Positions 34,649 through 43,621 of a stretch of 64,000 nucleotides of DNA are shown here, piece after piece. The DNA is from Rariglobus sp. Lineage in GTDB: Bacteria > Verrucomicrobiota > Verrucomicrobiia > Opitutales > Opitutaceae. The translations under genes were made by a program, and so were the position numbers. The notes beneath the pieces are model-generated. The model was not told the DNA's origin and did no database searches. It worked only from the letters and a program-made list of their open reading frames with translations. Location: positions 26,722 through 90,721 of the forward strand of contig JAQSWS010000018.1 in NCBI GenBank assembly GCA_029266495.1, read 5' to 3'. The stretch's first letter is position 1. Every line of letters begins with the position of its first letter.

Positions 34649-35713
34649 TCAGGTCGAGCGGTCGTAGAGTTCGGGCGTGATCAACGCTTCCAGCGGCTCG
34701 CCGCGCAGGTAGCGGTCGAGATTGTCCAGTGCGAGACGTCCGCACGCGGGGAGACGGTCATAGGTGGGGCCTCCGATGTGGGGGGAAAGTAATGCATTGG
34801 GTGTGACCACCGCGGGCGACTCCGGGCCGAGCGGTTCCTTGGCGACGACATCGAGGGCGACCTGGATGCGGCCGCTTTGCGCCTCGCGCAGCAGGGCGGG
34901 CTCGTCGACGAGCAGGCCTCGCCCGACGTTGACGAACACGGCGTCGTCGGGGAGCGCGGCGAGCACCGGGGTGTTGATGCTCGCGATGTTGTGCGGGGTG
35001 AGCGCCTCACATTCGAAAAACACTTCGCTCCGGGCGGCGAGTTCGGCGAGCGACTGGCAGGGGGTGACGCCGGCGTTTTCCATGAGTGCTGACGGCACAC
35101 CGGAGGAGAACGCGCAGATACGGACGTTGAAGGGCTGGAGCAGGCGAATAAGGGAGCGGGCGACATGCCCGAAACCGTGCACGCCCACGCGGCGGCCGAT
35201 CAGCGTGCGCGTCTGGAGCCGCACGGTCGAGTTGCGCCAGGGAATGGCCCGCGGTCCGGTGATGATCTGCTGCCAGGCCGGTTGCCGGCGCAGCGCGGCG
35301 AGAGCGAGCAGCAAGGCGTGTTCGGCCACGGTGTCTCCGGCGAGCGCACCCCAGTTGGTGAGCAGGCCGCCACGTTCGAGAAAGGCACGGGAGACGAGGG
35401 ACCGCGCCGAGCCGGCCAGGTGGCAGACGTAGCGCAAGGCCGATCCGGCTTCGGCGAAGGCCGGAGGGATCGCGGGCGTGGACCAGCACGATACGATCAC
35501 CGTGGGTTGAAACTCCTCAAGCAGCGCGAGCCATGCGACAGGTGTCAGCGAAGCGGTGGCGGGGCACCAGCGGACTTCGATGTCGTCCAGGTCGATGACG
35601 TTATTCGGGAAAAAATCGCCGCGTTCCTGTGCGTTGATCGCAAAGAGCACGCGCTCGGTGGAGTGCGTGGCTTTGCGACCGGAGGAAGCTGCGGGTGTCG
35701 CAAGGGTGTCCAT
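34649..35713 (-). CDS. D-isomer-specific 2-hydroxyacid dehydrogenase
   Basis: 354 aa, cytoplasmic, NAD(P)-dependent interconversion of a 2-hydroxyacid and a 2-oxoacid. The Rossmann glycine loop is RRVGVHGFGHVARSLIRLL. Catalytic elements are the Arg in FVNVGRGLLVDE, the acidic residue in ALDVVAKEPLG and the His in LLSPHIGGPTYDRL. The N-terminal substrate domain is divergent. In this cluster it may act on a sugar-acid product. It starts 10 bp past the upstream gene's stop, so it is probably co-transcribed. Confidence 0.88.
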   Translation of the reverse strand: MDTLATPAASSGRKATHSTERVLFAINAQERGDFFPNNVIDLDDIEVRWCPATASLTPVAWLALLEEFQPTVIVSCWSTPAIPPAFAEAGSALRYVCHLAGSARSLVSRAFLERGGLLTNWGALAGDTVAEHALLLALAALRRQPAWQQIITGPRAIPWRNSTVRLQTRTLIGRRVGVHGFGHVARSLIRLLQPFNVRICAFSSGVPSALMENAGVTPCQSLAELAARSEVFFECEALTPHNIASINTPVLAALPDDAVFVNVGRGLLVDEPALLREAQSGRIQVALDVVAKEPLGPESPAVVTPNALLSPHIGGPTYDRLPACGRLALDNLDRYLRGEPLEALITPELYDRST

Positions 35714-35722
35714 TGCAGCGGT

Positions 35723-36598
35723 TCAAACGCCCTGGCGGCGGCGGAGGGCGACCACACCGAGCGCGAGCACGCCGGCGAGGGCGGCGTAGGTGGAGGGTTC
35801 GGGGACGGCAGTGTAGTCGATCTTGATGTTATCGAGCGTGTAGCTTGAACCCGCAGTGTTGGAGAACGCGAGGGTGTCGAAGCTGGTGGTCAGTCCTGCA
35901 GTATCGACGACGGTGGCCGTCTGGGTCGAACTGACGGAGTCACCGGTGAACACGCCCGTGTAGGAAAGACTCACCGAAACGGTTGAAATGTCAGTCCGGG
36001 TGATGGTCAGCGTTCCGGTATAGATGGAGCTGGCGGCAAAAGTCTTGAATGCGCCGCCCCCGGATGCGCCGAGCTGCACGTAGCCTGTTCCAATACTGCC
36101 TCCGATAAGAGTCGTGCTGGTGCCGCGTTCGTAGAAGCGAAGGATGTTGTTGCTGGCGGCAGCGGTATTCACGCCGCCCAAGTAGCCGGCGTAGCTGCCG
36201 GTAAACGCGGCGTTGCTGACCCCGAAGCTGTCGCCGGTCATGCGGGTGCCGGAGTTAAACAGTCCCGAGCGAAAGCCGGCGGCCGAGTTGCCCGTCGTGG
36301 CGAAGCTGACGTCGAAGGTGAGCTTGATGCTTTCGGTTACTCCGAGGCTCACCGGGCTGCCCGAGGCGGTGAAGTAGGTGAGGCCGGTCATGCCCGTGGT
36401 CGCCTGGTTGAGGGTTCCTCCGCTGGCGGTGAGGTTGCCGCTTGTTCCTGAAACGAACCATTGAGACGAGGTGGAGAGGGACTGGTTGGTGCGGTCGTTG
36501 TCCGCAAAAGTGTCGTTGAGCAGCGTGGTGACAGTTTGGGCGGAAAGCGGGAGGGCGAGGGCTCCGGAGAGGCAGAACAGGCGAAGGGCGGTGGTCAT
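35723..36598 (-). CDS. PEP-CTERM protein, lectin-like beta-sandwich
   Basis: 291 aa. The signal peptide MTTALRLFCLSGALALPLSAQ is followed by a Ser/Thr/Gly-rich beta body (LLNDTFADNDRTNQSLSTSS, LTYFTASGSPVSLGVTESIK) that resembles a concanavalin-like fold. It ends with VPEPSTYAALAGVLALGVVA and RRRQGV, the exosortase sorting signal. It sits 8 bp after the deacetylase-like gene, within the second carbohydrate cluster. A role in holding enzymes or polysaccharide at the cell surface is inference. Confidence 0.85.
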   Translation of the reverse strand: MTTALRLFCLSGALALPLSAQTVTTLLNDTFADNDRTNQSLSTSSQWFVSGTSGNLTASGGTLNQATTGMTGLTYFTASGSPVSLGVTESIKLTFDVSFATTGNSAAGFRSGLFNSGTRMTGDSFGVSNAAFTGSYAGYLGGVNTAAASNNILRFYERGTSTTLIGGSIGTGYVQLGASGGGAFKTFAASSIYTGTLTITRTDISTVSVSLSYTGVFTGDSVSSTQTATVVDTAGLTTSFDTLAFSNTAGSSYTLDNIKIDYTAVPEPSTYAALAGVLALGVVALRRRQGV

Positions 36599-36606
36599 GG
36601 GGGCGG

Positions 36607-37455
36607 TTAGTTTTTAGCGGGTGCGGTGGTGGTGGAGAGCGATGCGGCGAGTTCGGCGGGGGTCACCGTGGGGATTTTGTTTTGGCTGACGTAGTCGACG
36701 ATCTTGAGGAATTCGTCCCAGCGGGCGTCGTCCCACTTGTTGGGGTGGCCTTGAAGAATGAAGTAGCGGCGCCTGGCGGCGTGCTGGTTGTAGCCACTGA
36801 TGAATTTTTCCGCGCTGGGGACGAAGAGCGGCTGTTCGAGATTCACCTTCCACACACGATCGAGGACGGTGATCTTGCCTGCTTCGCCGACGGCCTGGCC
36901 GCGGGCGTCGATCGGGGTTGGATAGAGCCAGACCTTGAGGGTGGGATCCTCGGTGAGGACGCGCACGGTGGCGTCAAGATCGGCGGGGGAGGCGGGCAGA
37001 TTGCCGCCGCCGGGAGGGCCGTAGGTTTGAAACGCGAAGCCCAGCCGGGCCTGGGCGAGTTTCTGGGATTTGGCGAACCGCTCCTTTTGTTCTTCGTAGG
37101 AGCGGGCGGTGAATTCGGCGGCCTCCTTGTCGCCGACCGCGTGCACGGCGTGATCATAACCGTGGAAGAAGAACTCGACGAGGCCGGTGTCGTGCATTTC
37201 CCGCAACCAGGCGAAATAGGCGGGTTTGTCGCCTTCGAGGGAGTCGGCGATGACGCCGAGCGAGAGCTTGATCTGGCGTTCGCGAACCAGGGGCAGGAGC
37301 CGGCGCCAGCGCTCGGAAAGGTAGCCGCTCTGGTTGGTGCGCACATCGTCGAGCTTGAATACGACGGGCACGATGTGGGTCGGAGGCGGAGTGGGTGCCT
37401 GCGCAAACGAAGTGACGCAGCCGAGTGAGAGAACGAGGCAGGGAAGGATGCGCAT
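36607..37455 (-). CDS. Secreted polysaccharide-deacetylase-like (NodB-fold) protein
   Basis: 282 aa with a signal peptide (MRILPCLVLSLGCVTSFAQ). Features of a NodB/DUF2334-type barrel are the metal Asp pair in VVFKLDDVRTNQSG, the His pair in VEFFFHGYDHAVHA and the late FILQGHPNKWDDARW. It is probably a metal-dependent carbohydrate deacetylase acting outside the cytoplasm; the substrate is not evident. Start 37455 is chosen because it gives a clean signal peptide. The gap to the prepilin gene upstream is 17 bp, so the two are likely co-transcribed. Confidence 0.75.
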   Translation of the reverse strand: MRILPCLVLSLGCVTSFAQAPTPPPTHIVPVVFKLDDVRTNQSGYLSERWRRLLPLVRERQIKLSLGVIADSLEGDKPAYFAWLREMHDTGLVEFFFHGYDHAVHAVGDKEAAEFTARSYEEQKERFAKSQKLAQARLGFAFQTYGPPGGGNLPASPADLDATVRVLTEDPTLKVWLYPTPIDARGQAVGEAGKITVLDRVWKVNLEQPLFVPSAEKFISGYNQHAARRRYFILQGHPNKWDDARWDEFLKIVDYVSQNKIPTVTPAELAASLSTTTAPAKN

Positions 37456-37472
37456 GACGGGGCAAAACGGAA

Positions 37473-38195
37473 TCAGGGAGCGGTGAGCGAGGTGAGTGCC
37501 GTGTCGGGGTCGAGCGTCGCCACATGACCATCGGCATACAGGTAACCGGCCTTGCCCGCGTGGCGCACGGGATCGCCGCTGGAGTAGCCGCCGAGGTTGG
37601 CGGTGCTGGGCGACCAGGAGCCGGAGACGTTGAGATAATAGGCAGCGCTGTCGCCGACGAGGATGGTGCGGGCGGGCTGGGGAATCAGCGCGGCCTTGAA
37701 GCGGAGGTCCCACACGTTGGCACCGGTGCCGAGGTTGGCGTTCATGCCATAACCCGCGGTGGTGGAAATGGTGCTCTTCCACCTGGGGTCGCTTTCATAG
37801 CGGGCGACGAACTCGGGGCAGAACACGTAGGAGTCACTGCCGGCATTGAGCTTGCCGAGGTCGTTGACCGTGCGGCTCTGGTAGGGACTGAGCTCGACCT
37901 GCCAGTTGTCCTCGGTGGGGTTTGTTCCGGTAACGCCCTTGTTTTTGGTCTGAAAACGGAGCGCGGGATACAGACCCTTGTTGTCGGCGGCGTAGAGCTG
38001 GAAGGCGGCGCCAGTGCCTTTGAGATGAGAAACGCAGTTGGACGTGCGGGCGCTTTCGCGAATACGTCCGACGACTGGAACAAGGATCGCGGCGAGAATG
38101 CCAACGATCGCGATGACGGTGAGCAGCTCGACGAGGGTGAAGCCGTGCGACGCGTTCGCGGACGGTGTCTGTGGAGGGGGGCACAGCGGGGGCAT
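37473..38195 (-). CDS. Prepilin-type protein with H-X9-DG motif
   Basis: 240 aa. The leader MPPLCPPPQTPSANASHG is followed by the type IV prepilin cleavage/methylation sequence GFTLVELLTVIAIVGILAAI. The C-terminal part contains RHAGKAGYLYADGHV, an exact H-nine residues-DG motif of the prepilin-processing-associated family expanded in planctomycetes and verrucomicrobia. It is probably a pseudopilin of a type II secretion-like system. Here it is the first gene after the regulator's operator-like palindromes and precedes a deacetylase-like protein, so it may be induced with the sugar cluster. Confidence 0.87.
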   Translation of the reverse strand: MPPLCPPPQTPSANASHGFTLVELLTVIAIVGILAAILVPVVGRIRESARTSNCVSHLKGTGAAFQLYAADNKGLYPALRFQTKNKGVTGTNPTEDNWQVELSPYQSRTVNDLGKLNAGSDSYVFCPEFVARYESDPRWKSTISTTAGYGMNANLGTGANVWDLRFKAALIPQPARTILVGDSAAYYLNVSGSWSPSTANLGGYSSGDPVRHAGKAGYLYADGHVATLDPDTALTSLTAP

Positions 38196-38241
38196 GGATC
38201 GAACTTTAGCCGCATGTTTCCGCTTTAGAAGCGACCACCCG

Positions 38242-38255
38242 TTCAAATTGTTGAA
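38242..38255. promoter_or_regulatory. Palindromic operator-like site TTCAAATTGTTGAA
   Basis: Arms TTCAA/TTGAA around ATTG, 47 bp before the prepilin start. A nearly identical sequence (one base different) lies before the MFS gene at 45101-45114. A related palindrome, TCAATAATTTGA, lies at 38300-38311. Together 38243-38257 and 38297-38311 form a large inverted repeat with one mismatch. Confidence 0.5.
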
Positions 38256-38299
38256 AGCGGGGTCCGGGCGACGGGGGCCTGCCTCGGGACCGGGGCCTT

Positions 38300-38348
38300 T
38301 CAATAATTTGACGGTGATAATCGGACGCGGAGAGAGGTCTCTGCGTCC
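38300..38348. promoter_or_regulatory. Second palindrome and an 11-bp inverted repeat downstream of lacI-2
   Basis: TCAATAATTTGA (38300-38311) is a variant of the TCAA-N4-TTGA site. It is followed by GGACGCGGAGA-GAGG-TCTCTGCGTCC (38323-38348), an inverted repeat with one mismatch. The latter might serve as a weak terminator for the regulator gene on the minus strand, but no T-run follows. Confidence 0.4.
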
Positions 38349-38395
38349 GCCGCGATAACGTGCGATGCACGGCAGCCGCAGTCGCTCTACGTCGA

Positions 38396-39472
38396 TCAGC
38401 TCGCGCGCGGCTTGCTTCGCCGGGCAGCCGGCGCGTGCGGTGCGGAGGTGGTGTCGCGCACGCTCGTGCCGGATTTCCAGACGCCCTCGACGAGGGTGCG
38501 GATGGGGGTGGCGGGGATTCCGCGTTCGTTGCGCTGCAGCATGCCGGCGAGGAAATCCACCGCGGTGGCGCCGATGAGGCGGTCATTTTGGTGAATGCCG
38601 GCCTGCCAGGTGTCGTCGGGGTTCACGTTGAGATTCGCAAGACCGACATCCCCGGGGATGCGCAGTCCGAGTGAGCTTTCGATCCAGCCGCGGACGGCGC
38701 GGTCCACGGCAACGACGACGTCCGGCTTGTGTCGTTTGAACCACGTGACGAATTCGTGCTCGAGGCCGTCCTTGGTGAGGAGAGGTGGCACGCGGGCGGC
38801 GGGCGGCAGGTGATGTTGCATGAACAGCAAAGCACTGAGGTAGCTGCCGTTGACCTTTTCGTCCCAGTCGGAACGAAGAAACAGACCGATGCGGCGGTAG
38901 CCCAGCTCGGTCAGGCGGCGCATCATGAGCGAGGCGGACTGGTATTGGTGGTTGGTGACGACGTGGAGGTTGGAGGGCTGCAGGCTGTAGCCGAAGGCGA
39001 GGGCGGAGAACTCCTTCAGGTCGAGACTGAGCGGCGTGTGGGCGAACGGCTGCGGCGCGAGCAGGAGACCGGTGATGTTGCGCGCACGAAGAATGGCGTG
39101 GGCCGCGGTGGCGGTCATCGCCGGAGCGTGCAGCCACAGTTCGTCGATGCGGTAACCGAGCTGGCGCGCGCGTTCCTCCGCGCCTTGGAAATACATATCG
39201 AACGTCTTGATGCGGCGCAGATCGGTCCGAACCGGCCAGTTGTTCACCCAGGCGAGCGTGGCCTGGTAGTGCACCGGGCGCGTGCTGTTGCGATAGGCGG
39301 TGAGCGCGGCCATCGCGGGGTCGGGCACGTAGCCGAGTTCATCCGCGATGGCGCGAACGCGCCTGCACACCTCGGGCCGGAGCTTGGGGCTGTTGCGCAA
39401 CGCCAGACTGACGGTCGAAAAATGGACGCCGGCGCGCGTGGCGATGTCACGGATGGTGATGCGGCGGGGCAT
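38396..39472 (-). CDS. LacI-family transcriptional regulator of the second carbohydrate cluster
   Basis: 358 aa. HTH and hinge: ITIRDIATRAGVHFSTVSLA, LRPEVCRRVRAIADELGYVP. The effector domain runs to about residue 340 (ITGLLLAPQPF, YRRIGLFLRSDWDEK, VDFLAGMLQRNERGIPATP), followed by a basic Pro/Ala tail. It is embedded between GH3 and the prepilin gene. Candidate operators are the TCAA-N4-TTGA palindromes before the prepilin and MFS genes. It shares the C-terminal ..RNERG(L/I)PA.P motif with the first LacI protein, so the two are related. Confidence 0.92.
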   Translation of the reverse strand: MPRRITIRDIATRAGVHFSTVSLALRNSPKLRPEVCRRVRAIADELGYVPDPAMAALTAYRNSTRPVHYQATLAWVNNWPVRTDLRRIKTFDMYFQGAEERARQLGYRIDELWLHAPAMTATAAHAILRARNITGLLLAPQPFAHTPLSLDLKEFSALAFGYSLQPSNLHVVTNHQYQSASLMMRRLTELGYRRIGLFLRSDWDEKVNGSYLSALLFMQHHLPPAARVPPLLTKDGLEHEFVTWFKRHKPDVVVAVDRAVRGWIESSLGLRIPGDVGLANLNVNPDDTWQAGIHQNDRLIGATAVDFLAGMLQRNERGIPATPIRTLVEGVWKSGTSVRDTTSAPHAPAARRSKPRAS

Positions 39473-39599
39473 GGGGAGGCGCACTCAGGGAACGCCGCCG
39501 GAGAGGCCGGGGCAACTCCGGAACGGCGCGATGCGACAGGGCAGGCGCTGGTTTTGCGGCGCCTTGCCCCATGCCCCGGGGGCGCGCGTCCGGGGGGAA

Positions 39600-41786
39600 T
39601 TATGCGAGCAGGCGGAACGCGGCTTCGTTCGTGCAGCGGGAGTCGCCGCCGATCCAGAGCTTGAAGTCGCCGGCTTCGAGGTGGCGTTTCGCCTCATTGT
39701 CGTAGAACGCGAGTTGCTCCGCAGGGAGCTTGAACGCGACGACGCGGGTTTCGCCCGGGGCAAGGGTGACGCGTTGAAAGTCCTTCAACTCGCGGACCGG
39801 GCGGGTGAGCGAGGCGAAGAGATCGCGCACGTAGAGCTGGACCGTTTCGGTGGCCGGCATGGAGCCGGCATTGCGCAGTTCGATGGAGGCCTCGATGACG
39901 CCGCCGGCGCGCACGTCGGACGATTTGAGCGTGAGGTTTTGGTATTCGAACCGGGTGTAGCTGAGACCGAAGCCGAAGGGGAAGAGCGGGAGGTGATCGC
40001 CGTCGATGTAGTTGGCGGAGAACCCGACGGGATCGAGGGGCGTGCCTTGCGGAAGGCCGCGGCTTTCGTCGCTCGGCGGCCGGCCGGTGTTGCGCTTGTT
40101 GTAGTAGGCCGGGATCTGACCTTCCATCACGGGGAAACTCACGGGAAGTTTTCCGGACGGGGATTCCTTGCCGAGGAGGAGGTCGGCGAGGGCGGGCCCG
40201 CCCATCGTGCCGGGGTGCCAGGCATAGAGGACGGCGGAGGCGTGGGGTAGAACGGGCGTCAGCACGAGCGGGCGTCCGGCCATGATGACGAGCACCACGG
40301 TCTTGCCGGTGGCGGCGATGGCTTCGAGCAGTTGTTGTTGCGAACCGGGGAGCGTGAGGAAGGCGCGGGAGTGCGCTTCGCCGCTGAGGAGGGCTTCTTC
40401 ACCGAGGAACAGGAGCACGACATCGGCCGCGCGGGCCTGGGCGATGGCTTCGGCAAAACCCGTGGTGTCGACCGAGCGGGACGAGGGCACGCCGGGCGAG
40501 TAGTCGAGGACGACCGTCGACGGGAGGGACTGGCGAAGTGCGGCGAGCGGTGTCTGTGAATCCTCGCCACGGGCGTCCATTGCCCAGCAACCGACCTGGT
40601 CGGCGCCGGCGTTGGCGAGCGGGCCGATGATGGCGACGCGTTTGAGCCCGGAAGGGGAGAGCGGGAGCGCGCCGTTGTTTTTGAGGAGCACGCAGCTTTC
40701 GGTGGCGGCGCGGCGGGCGGCTTGCAGGTGAGGTTCGCAGAGGAAAATCTCCGGCGTGGCGGGGGCCGGGTAGGGGTTGTCGAAGAGACCGAGGACAAAC
40801 TTCATCCGGAGAACCCGGCGGGCGGCGTCGTCGATCCACTCCTGGCGAAGCTTGCCGGCGCGCAGGAGGCCGGCGGCGTGGTTGCGGTAGCTTTCGGAAA
40901 CCATCTCGAGGTCCACGCCGGCGGCGATGGAGCGCTGCGCGGCCTCGGCCTCGTCGCAGGCGTAACCGTGGTTGATCATCTCGGTGATGGAGCACCAGTC
41001 GCTGACCACCATGCCCGGGTAATTCCACTCGGTTTTCAGAATGTTGCGGATCGTATGCGGGTTGCCGCTGGTGGGGACGCCATTGAGGTCGTTGAAGGCG
41101 CTCATGAACGAGAGGGCGCCAGCCTCGGCGCATGCGCGGAAGGGAGGGAGGTAGACGTTGCGCAGTTCGCTTTCGGGAATAAGCGCGGTGTTGTAATCGC
41201 GACCGCCCTCGGCGGCGCCATAGCCGACGTAATGTTTCACGCAGGCGGCGATGGAGTCGGGCGCGGCGGGATCGTCACCCTGGAACCCCTCGACCATCGC
41301 GACGCCGAGCCGCGAGGCGAGCACGGGATCCTCGCCGAGGCTTTCGGCAATGCGGCCCCAGCGCGGATCGCGGCTGATGTCCACCATGGGGGCGAACGTC
41401 CAGTGAATGCCCGCGGCGGAGGCCTCCCGCGCGGCGATCTTCGCGCCGAGGCGAACGGTCTCGGGATTGAAACTGGCGGCCTGGCCCAGCGGAATCGGGA
41501 ACAGGGTGCGGTAACCGTGAATGACGTCGCGCCCGGCCACGATGGGGACGCCGAGACGTGATTCCTCGACGGCGATGCGCTGGAGGCGGGCGAGTTGGTC
41601 GCGGGGGACGTTGAGGAAGGAACCGATGCGACCCTCGCGGACGTTTTGATCGTGCTGGTCTTTGGGATCGTGCACCTGCCACATCTGGCCGATTTTTTCC
41701 TCCAGTGTCATGGCGGAGAGCAGCGTCTCCACGCGTTCTTCGAGGGGGAGTTGTTTATTTAACCAGGGACGTTGCAGGGCGGTCAT
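39600..41786 (-). CDS. GH3 beta-glucosidase-type glycosidase
   Basis: 728 aa, no signal peptide. The N-terminal TIM barrel (MTLEEKIGQMWQVHDPKDQH, FAPMVDISRDPRWGRIAESL) has the nucleophile Asp in NYPGMVVSDWCSI. The C-terminal alpha/beta sandwich (KRVAIIGPLANAG, VVLLFLGEEALLSGE) and a fibronectin-III-like tail (PATETVQLYVRDLFASL) complete the BglX-type three-domain layout. It hydrolyses beta-linked glucosides or xylosides from the non-reducing end, presumably in the cytoplasm on imported oligosaccharides. It sits just upstream of lacI-2 with the same orientation. Confidence 0.92.
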   Translation of the reverse strand: MTALQRPWLNKQLPLEERVETLLSAMTLEEKIGQMWQVHDPKDQHDQNVREGRIGSFLNVPRDQLARLQRIAVEESRLGVPIVAGRDVIHGYRTLFPIPLGQAASFNPETVRLGAKIAAREASAAGIHWTFAPMVDISRDPRWGRIAESLGEDPVLASRLGVAMVEGFQGDDPAAPDSIAACVKHYVGYGAAEGGRDYNTALIPESELRNVYLPPFRACAEAGALSFMSAFNDLNGVPTSGNPHTIRNILKTEWNYPGMVVSDWCSITEMINHGYACDEAEAAQRSIAAGVDLEMVSESYRNHAAGLLRAGKLRQEWIDDAARRVLRMKFVLGLFDNPYPAPATPEIFLCEPHLQAARRAATESCVLLKNNGALPLSPSGLKRVAIIGPLANAGADQVGCWAMDARGEDSQTPLAALRQSLPSTVVLDYSPGVPSSRSVDTTGFAEAIAQARAADVVLLFLGEEALLSGEAHSRAFLTLPGSQQQLLEAIAATGKTVVLVIMAGRPLVLTPVLPHASAVLYAWHPGTMGGPALADLLLGKESPSGKLPVSFPVMEGQIPAYYNKRNTGRPPSDESRGLPQGTPLDPVGFSANYIDGDHLPLFPFGFGLSYTRFEYQNLTLKSSDVRAGGVIEASIELRNAGSMPATETVQLYVRDLFASLTRPVRELKDFQRVTLAPGETRVVAFKLPAEQLAFYDNEAKRHLEAGDFKLWIGGDSRCTNEAAFRLLA

Positions 41787-41910
41787 TTTGAAAGAGGTGG
41801 AGGGTTGTCGAGGAGGTTTGATTTTGAAAAATTACGGAGGACGCGGTCAAGCCATGCTCCCGGGCGAACGCAAAGAGGAGAAGGGCCGGCGGCGCGGGCG
41901 CGTGACAGGG

Positions 41911-43464
41911 TTATTCGGCCGCGGCGGGACGGAACGAGGCCGCGACCGGTTCGACGCCACCGCGCGGGCCATCCACCGGTTTGAAGCTGGACGTTTTGGC
42001 GTCCCAGCCGGTCTTGGTCGGATAGGGGTAAAGGGGCATCTCCAGCTCCGTTTTCCCGTCCACCACGCGCCTGCCTTGAAGCATTTCGGGGACAGTGCCT
42101 TTTTCACGCCAGGCCTGCACCACTTCGAGCATGTTCGGCGTGTTTTGAATACCGGGGCCGCTTCCGTGATCCCTGCCCGGGATGATGTAGAAACGGAAAA
42201 ACGCGCGGACTTTTTCGAGGCTGCCAACGTGTCCGATCACCCGCTCGTAGTAATCGAGCGTCGCATGGTAGGGCACGATCGAGTCGGCGGAACCGGACAG
42301 CATGATGAGCTTGCCTCCCCGTTTCCGGAAGGCGCTCAGGTCGGGGTTCTCCGCATTGAGATAGGGTCCGAGCGCGGCGGTGTAAGTGTCGATGTCCGCG
42401 CCAAAATCGATGTCATCCGTTTTTTTGTCCGCGCCGAAAACCCATTTGAAGAGATAGAGGTGTCCGTGGGCGGCGCTGATGGAGCTGCCAAAGGGAATGC
42501 CGTTGAAGATGCGCTTGCCGGTGGCGGTGTGGCGCGGTCCGTCGAAGAGCTTGCGGAGGGCACCCGCGTGTTCGGGCGTGAGCGTCGGGTCCTTTTTCAT
42601 CGCGAGGGCGATGACCGCCTCGATGTCTTTTGCCGTGCAGCGTGGATCGGACACGAATTTGCCGGCGACCGCGGGAGCTTCGCGGGCGCCCATGTAGTCC
42701 TTGCCCGCGGCGATGACGGCGGCTTCCTGGTCCTTCGTGAACGGACGTTTTTTGAGGATCTGGTCATTCCACAAAAAATAGGCGTGAAGGGGAGTGCGGC
42801 AGTGCGCGGGGACCGTGGCGACGATGCCGTCGTAATCCTCGGGATAACGCTGCGCCTCCTGAAGCCCCTGTTGTCCGCCGGTGGAGCCGCCGGTGAAATA
42901 CGAGTAATCCGGACCCTTTCCGTAGTAGGCCGTGATGACCTGTTTGGCGGCGAGCGTCATGAGGTGCGTGGCGCGAAAACCAAAGTCTTTCCAGACCTCG
43001 CGATTGCCGACGCCGGAGTCGGCGTTGGGTGCGGTGCCCATGTCCGTGTTGGCCACGGCGTAGCCGCCGGAGAGCGGCCCGGCAAAGCCGCCGGGATTGA
43101 TGCGGCCGGCGGACCCGCCGTTGCCAAGCCCGAGGAAGCGGGCGTTCCACTTTTCGGCGTCCGGCAGCCAGATCTCCACGTTGATGTTGGAACCTTTGAC
43201 CGGGTTGAGCACCAGTTTTACGACCGTGCGCGGCGGCAGGTTGGTGTGGGTGGTGCGTCCGTCGGGGGCCGTCAGCGCCGGTGAATCGTCACGTTGCACC
43301 CGCGTGAGGGTGCCGGCTTCGATTTTTAACGCCTTGAGCGCGGAGAGCCGGTCTTCGATGGACGGCGCGGCGGAGACGGCGGGGACGGCTTGCGGGCTTT
43401 GGCCGTAGGTGGACGGGCAGGCGAGGAGGAGCGCCGCGCAGAGGGAAAGGAATTTCCTATTCAT
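41911..43464 (-). CDS. Secreted tannase/feruloyl-esterase family protein
   Basis: 517 aa with a signal peptide (MNRKFLSLCAALLLACPSTYG). It is an alpha/beta hydrolase of the tannase/feruloyl esterase family. The nucleophile is in SYFTGGSTGGQQGLQEAQRY, preceded by FGFRATHLMTLAAKQVI. Catalytic Asp is in MLSGSADSIVPYHAT and His in IIPGRDHGSGPGIQNTPNM. It releases hydroxycinnamic or gallic acid from plant cell-wall polysaccharides or tannins. It lies between the MFS and GH3 genes, which implies that the cluster handles phenolic-decorated sugars. Confidence 0.88.
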   Translation of the reverse strand: MNRKFLSLCAALLLACPSTYGQSPQAVPAVSAAPSIEDRLSALKALKIEAGTLTRVQRDDSPALTAPDGRTTHTNLPPRTVVKLVLNPVKGSNINVEIWLPDAEKWNARFLGLGNGGSAGRINPGGFAGPLSGGYAVANTDMGTAPNADSGVGNREVWKDFGFRATHLMTLAAKQVITAYYGKGPDYSYFTGGSTGGQQGLQEAQRYPEDYDGIVATVPAHCRTPLHAYFLWNDQILKKRPFTKDQEAAVIAAGKDYMGAREAPAVAGKFVSDPRCTAKDIEAVIALAMKKDPTLTPEHAGALRKLFDGPRHTATGKRIFNGIPFGSSISAAHGHLYLFKWVFGADKKTDDIDFGADIDTYTAALGPYLNAENPDLSAFRKRGGKLIMLSGSADSIVPYHATLDYYERVIGHVGSLEKVRAFFRFYIIPGRDHGSGPGIQNTPNMLEVVQAWREKGTVPEMLQGRRVVDGKTELEMPLYPYPTKTGWDAKTSSFKPVDGPRGGVEPVAASFRPAAAE

Positions 43465-43621
43465 TGAGGGGAGGGCGGGAGACGAGGGCAGGGTGACAAG
43501 GGTGTGGAGACGCACGCCGGAAAACCGAGAAAAAATCGCACGGCGAAGAACCATCGCTTGCGATTACGCCGGCGCAGCGGGGAATTTTTTACATGCACCC
43601 GCAGGTGGCGTCACGTGGAGC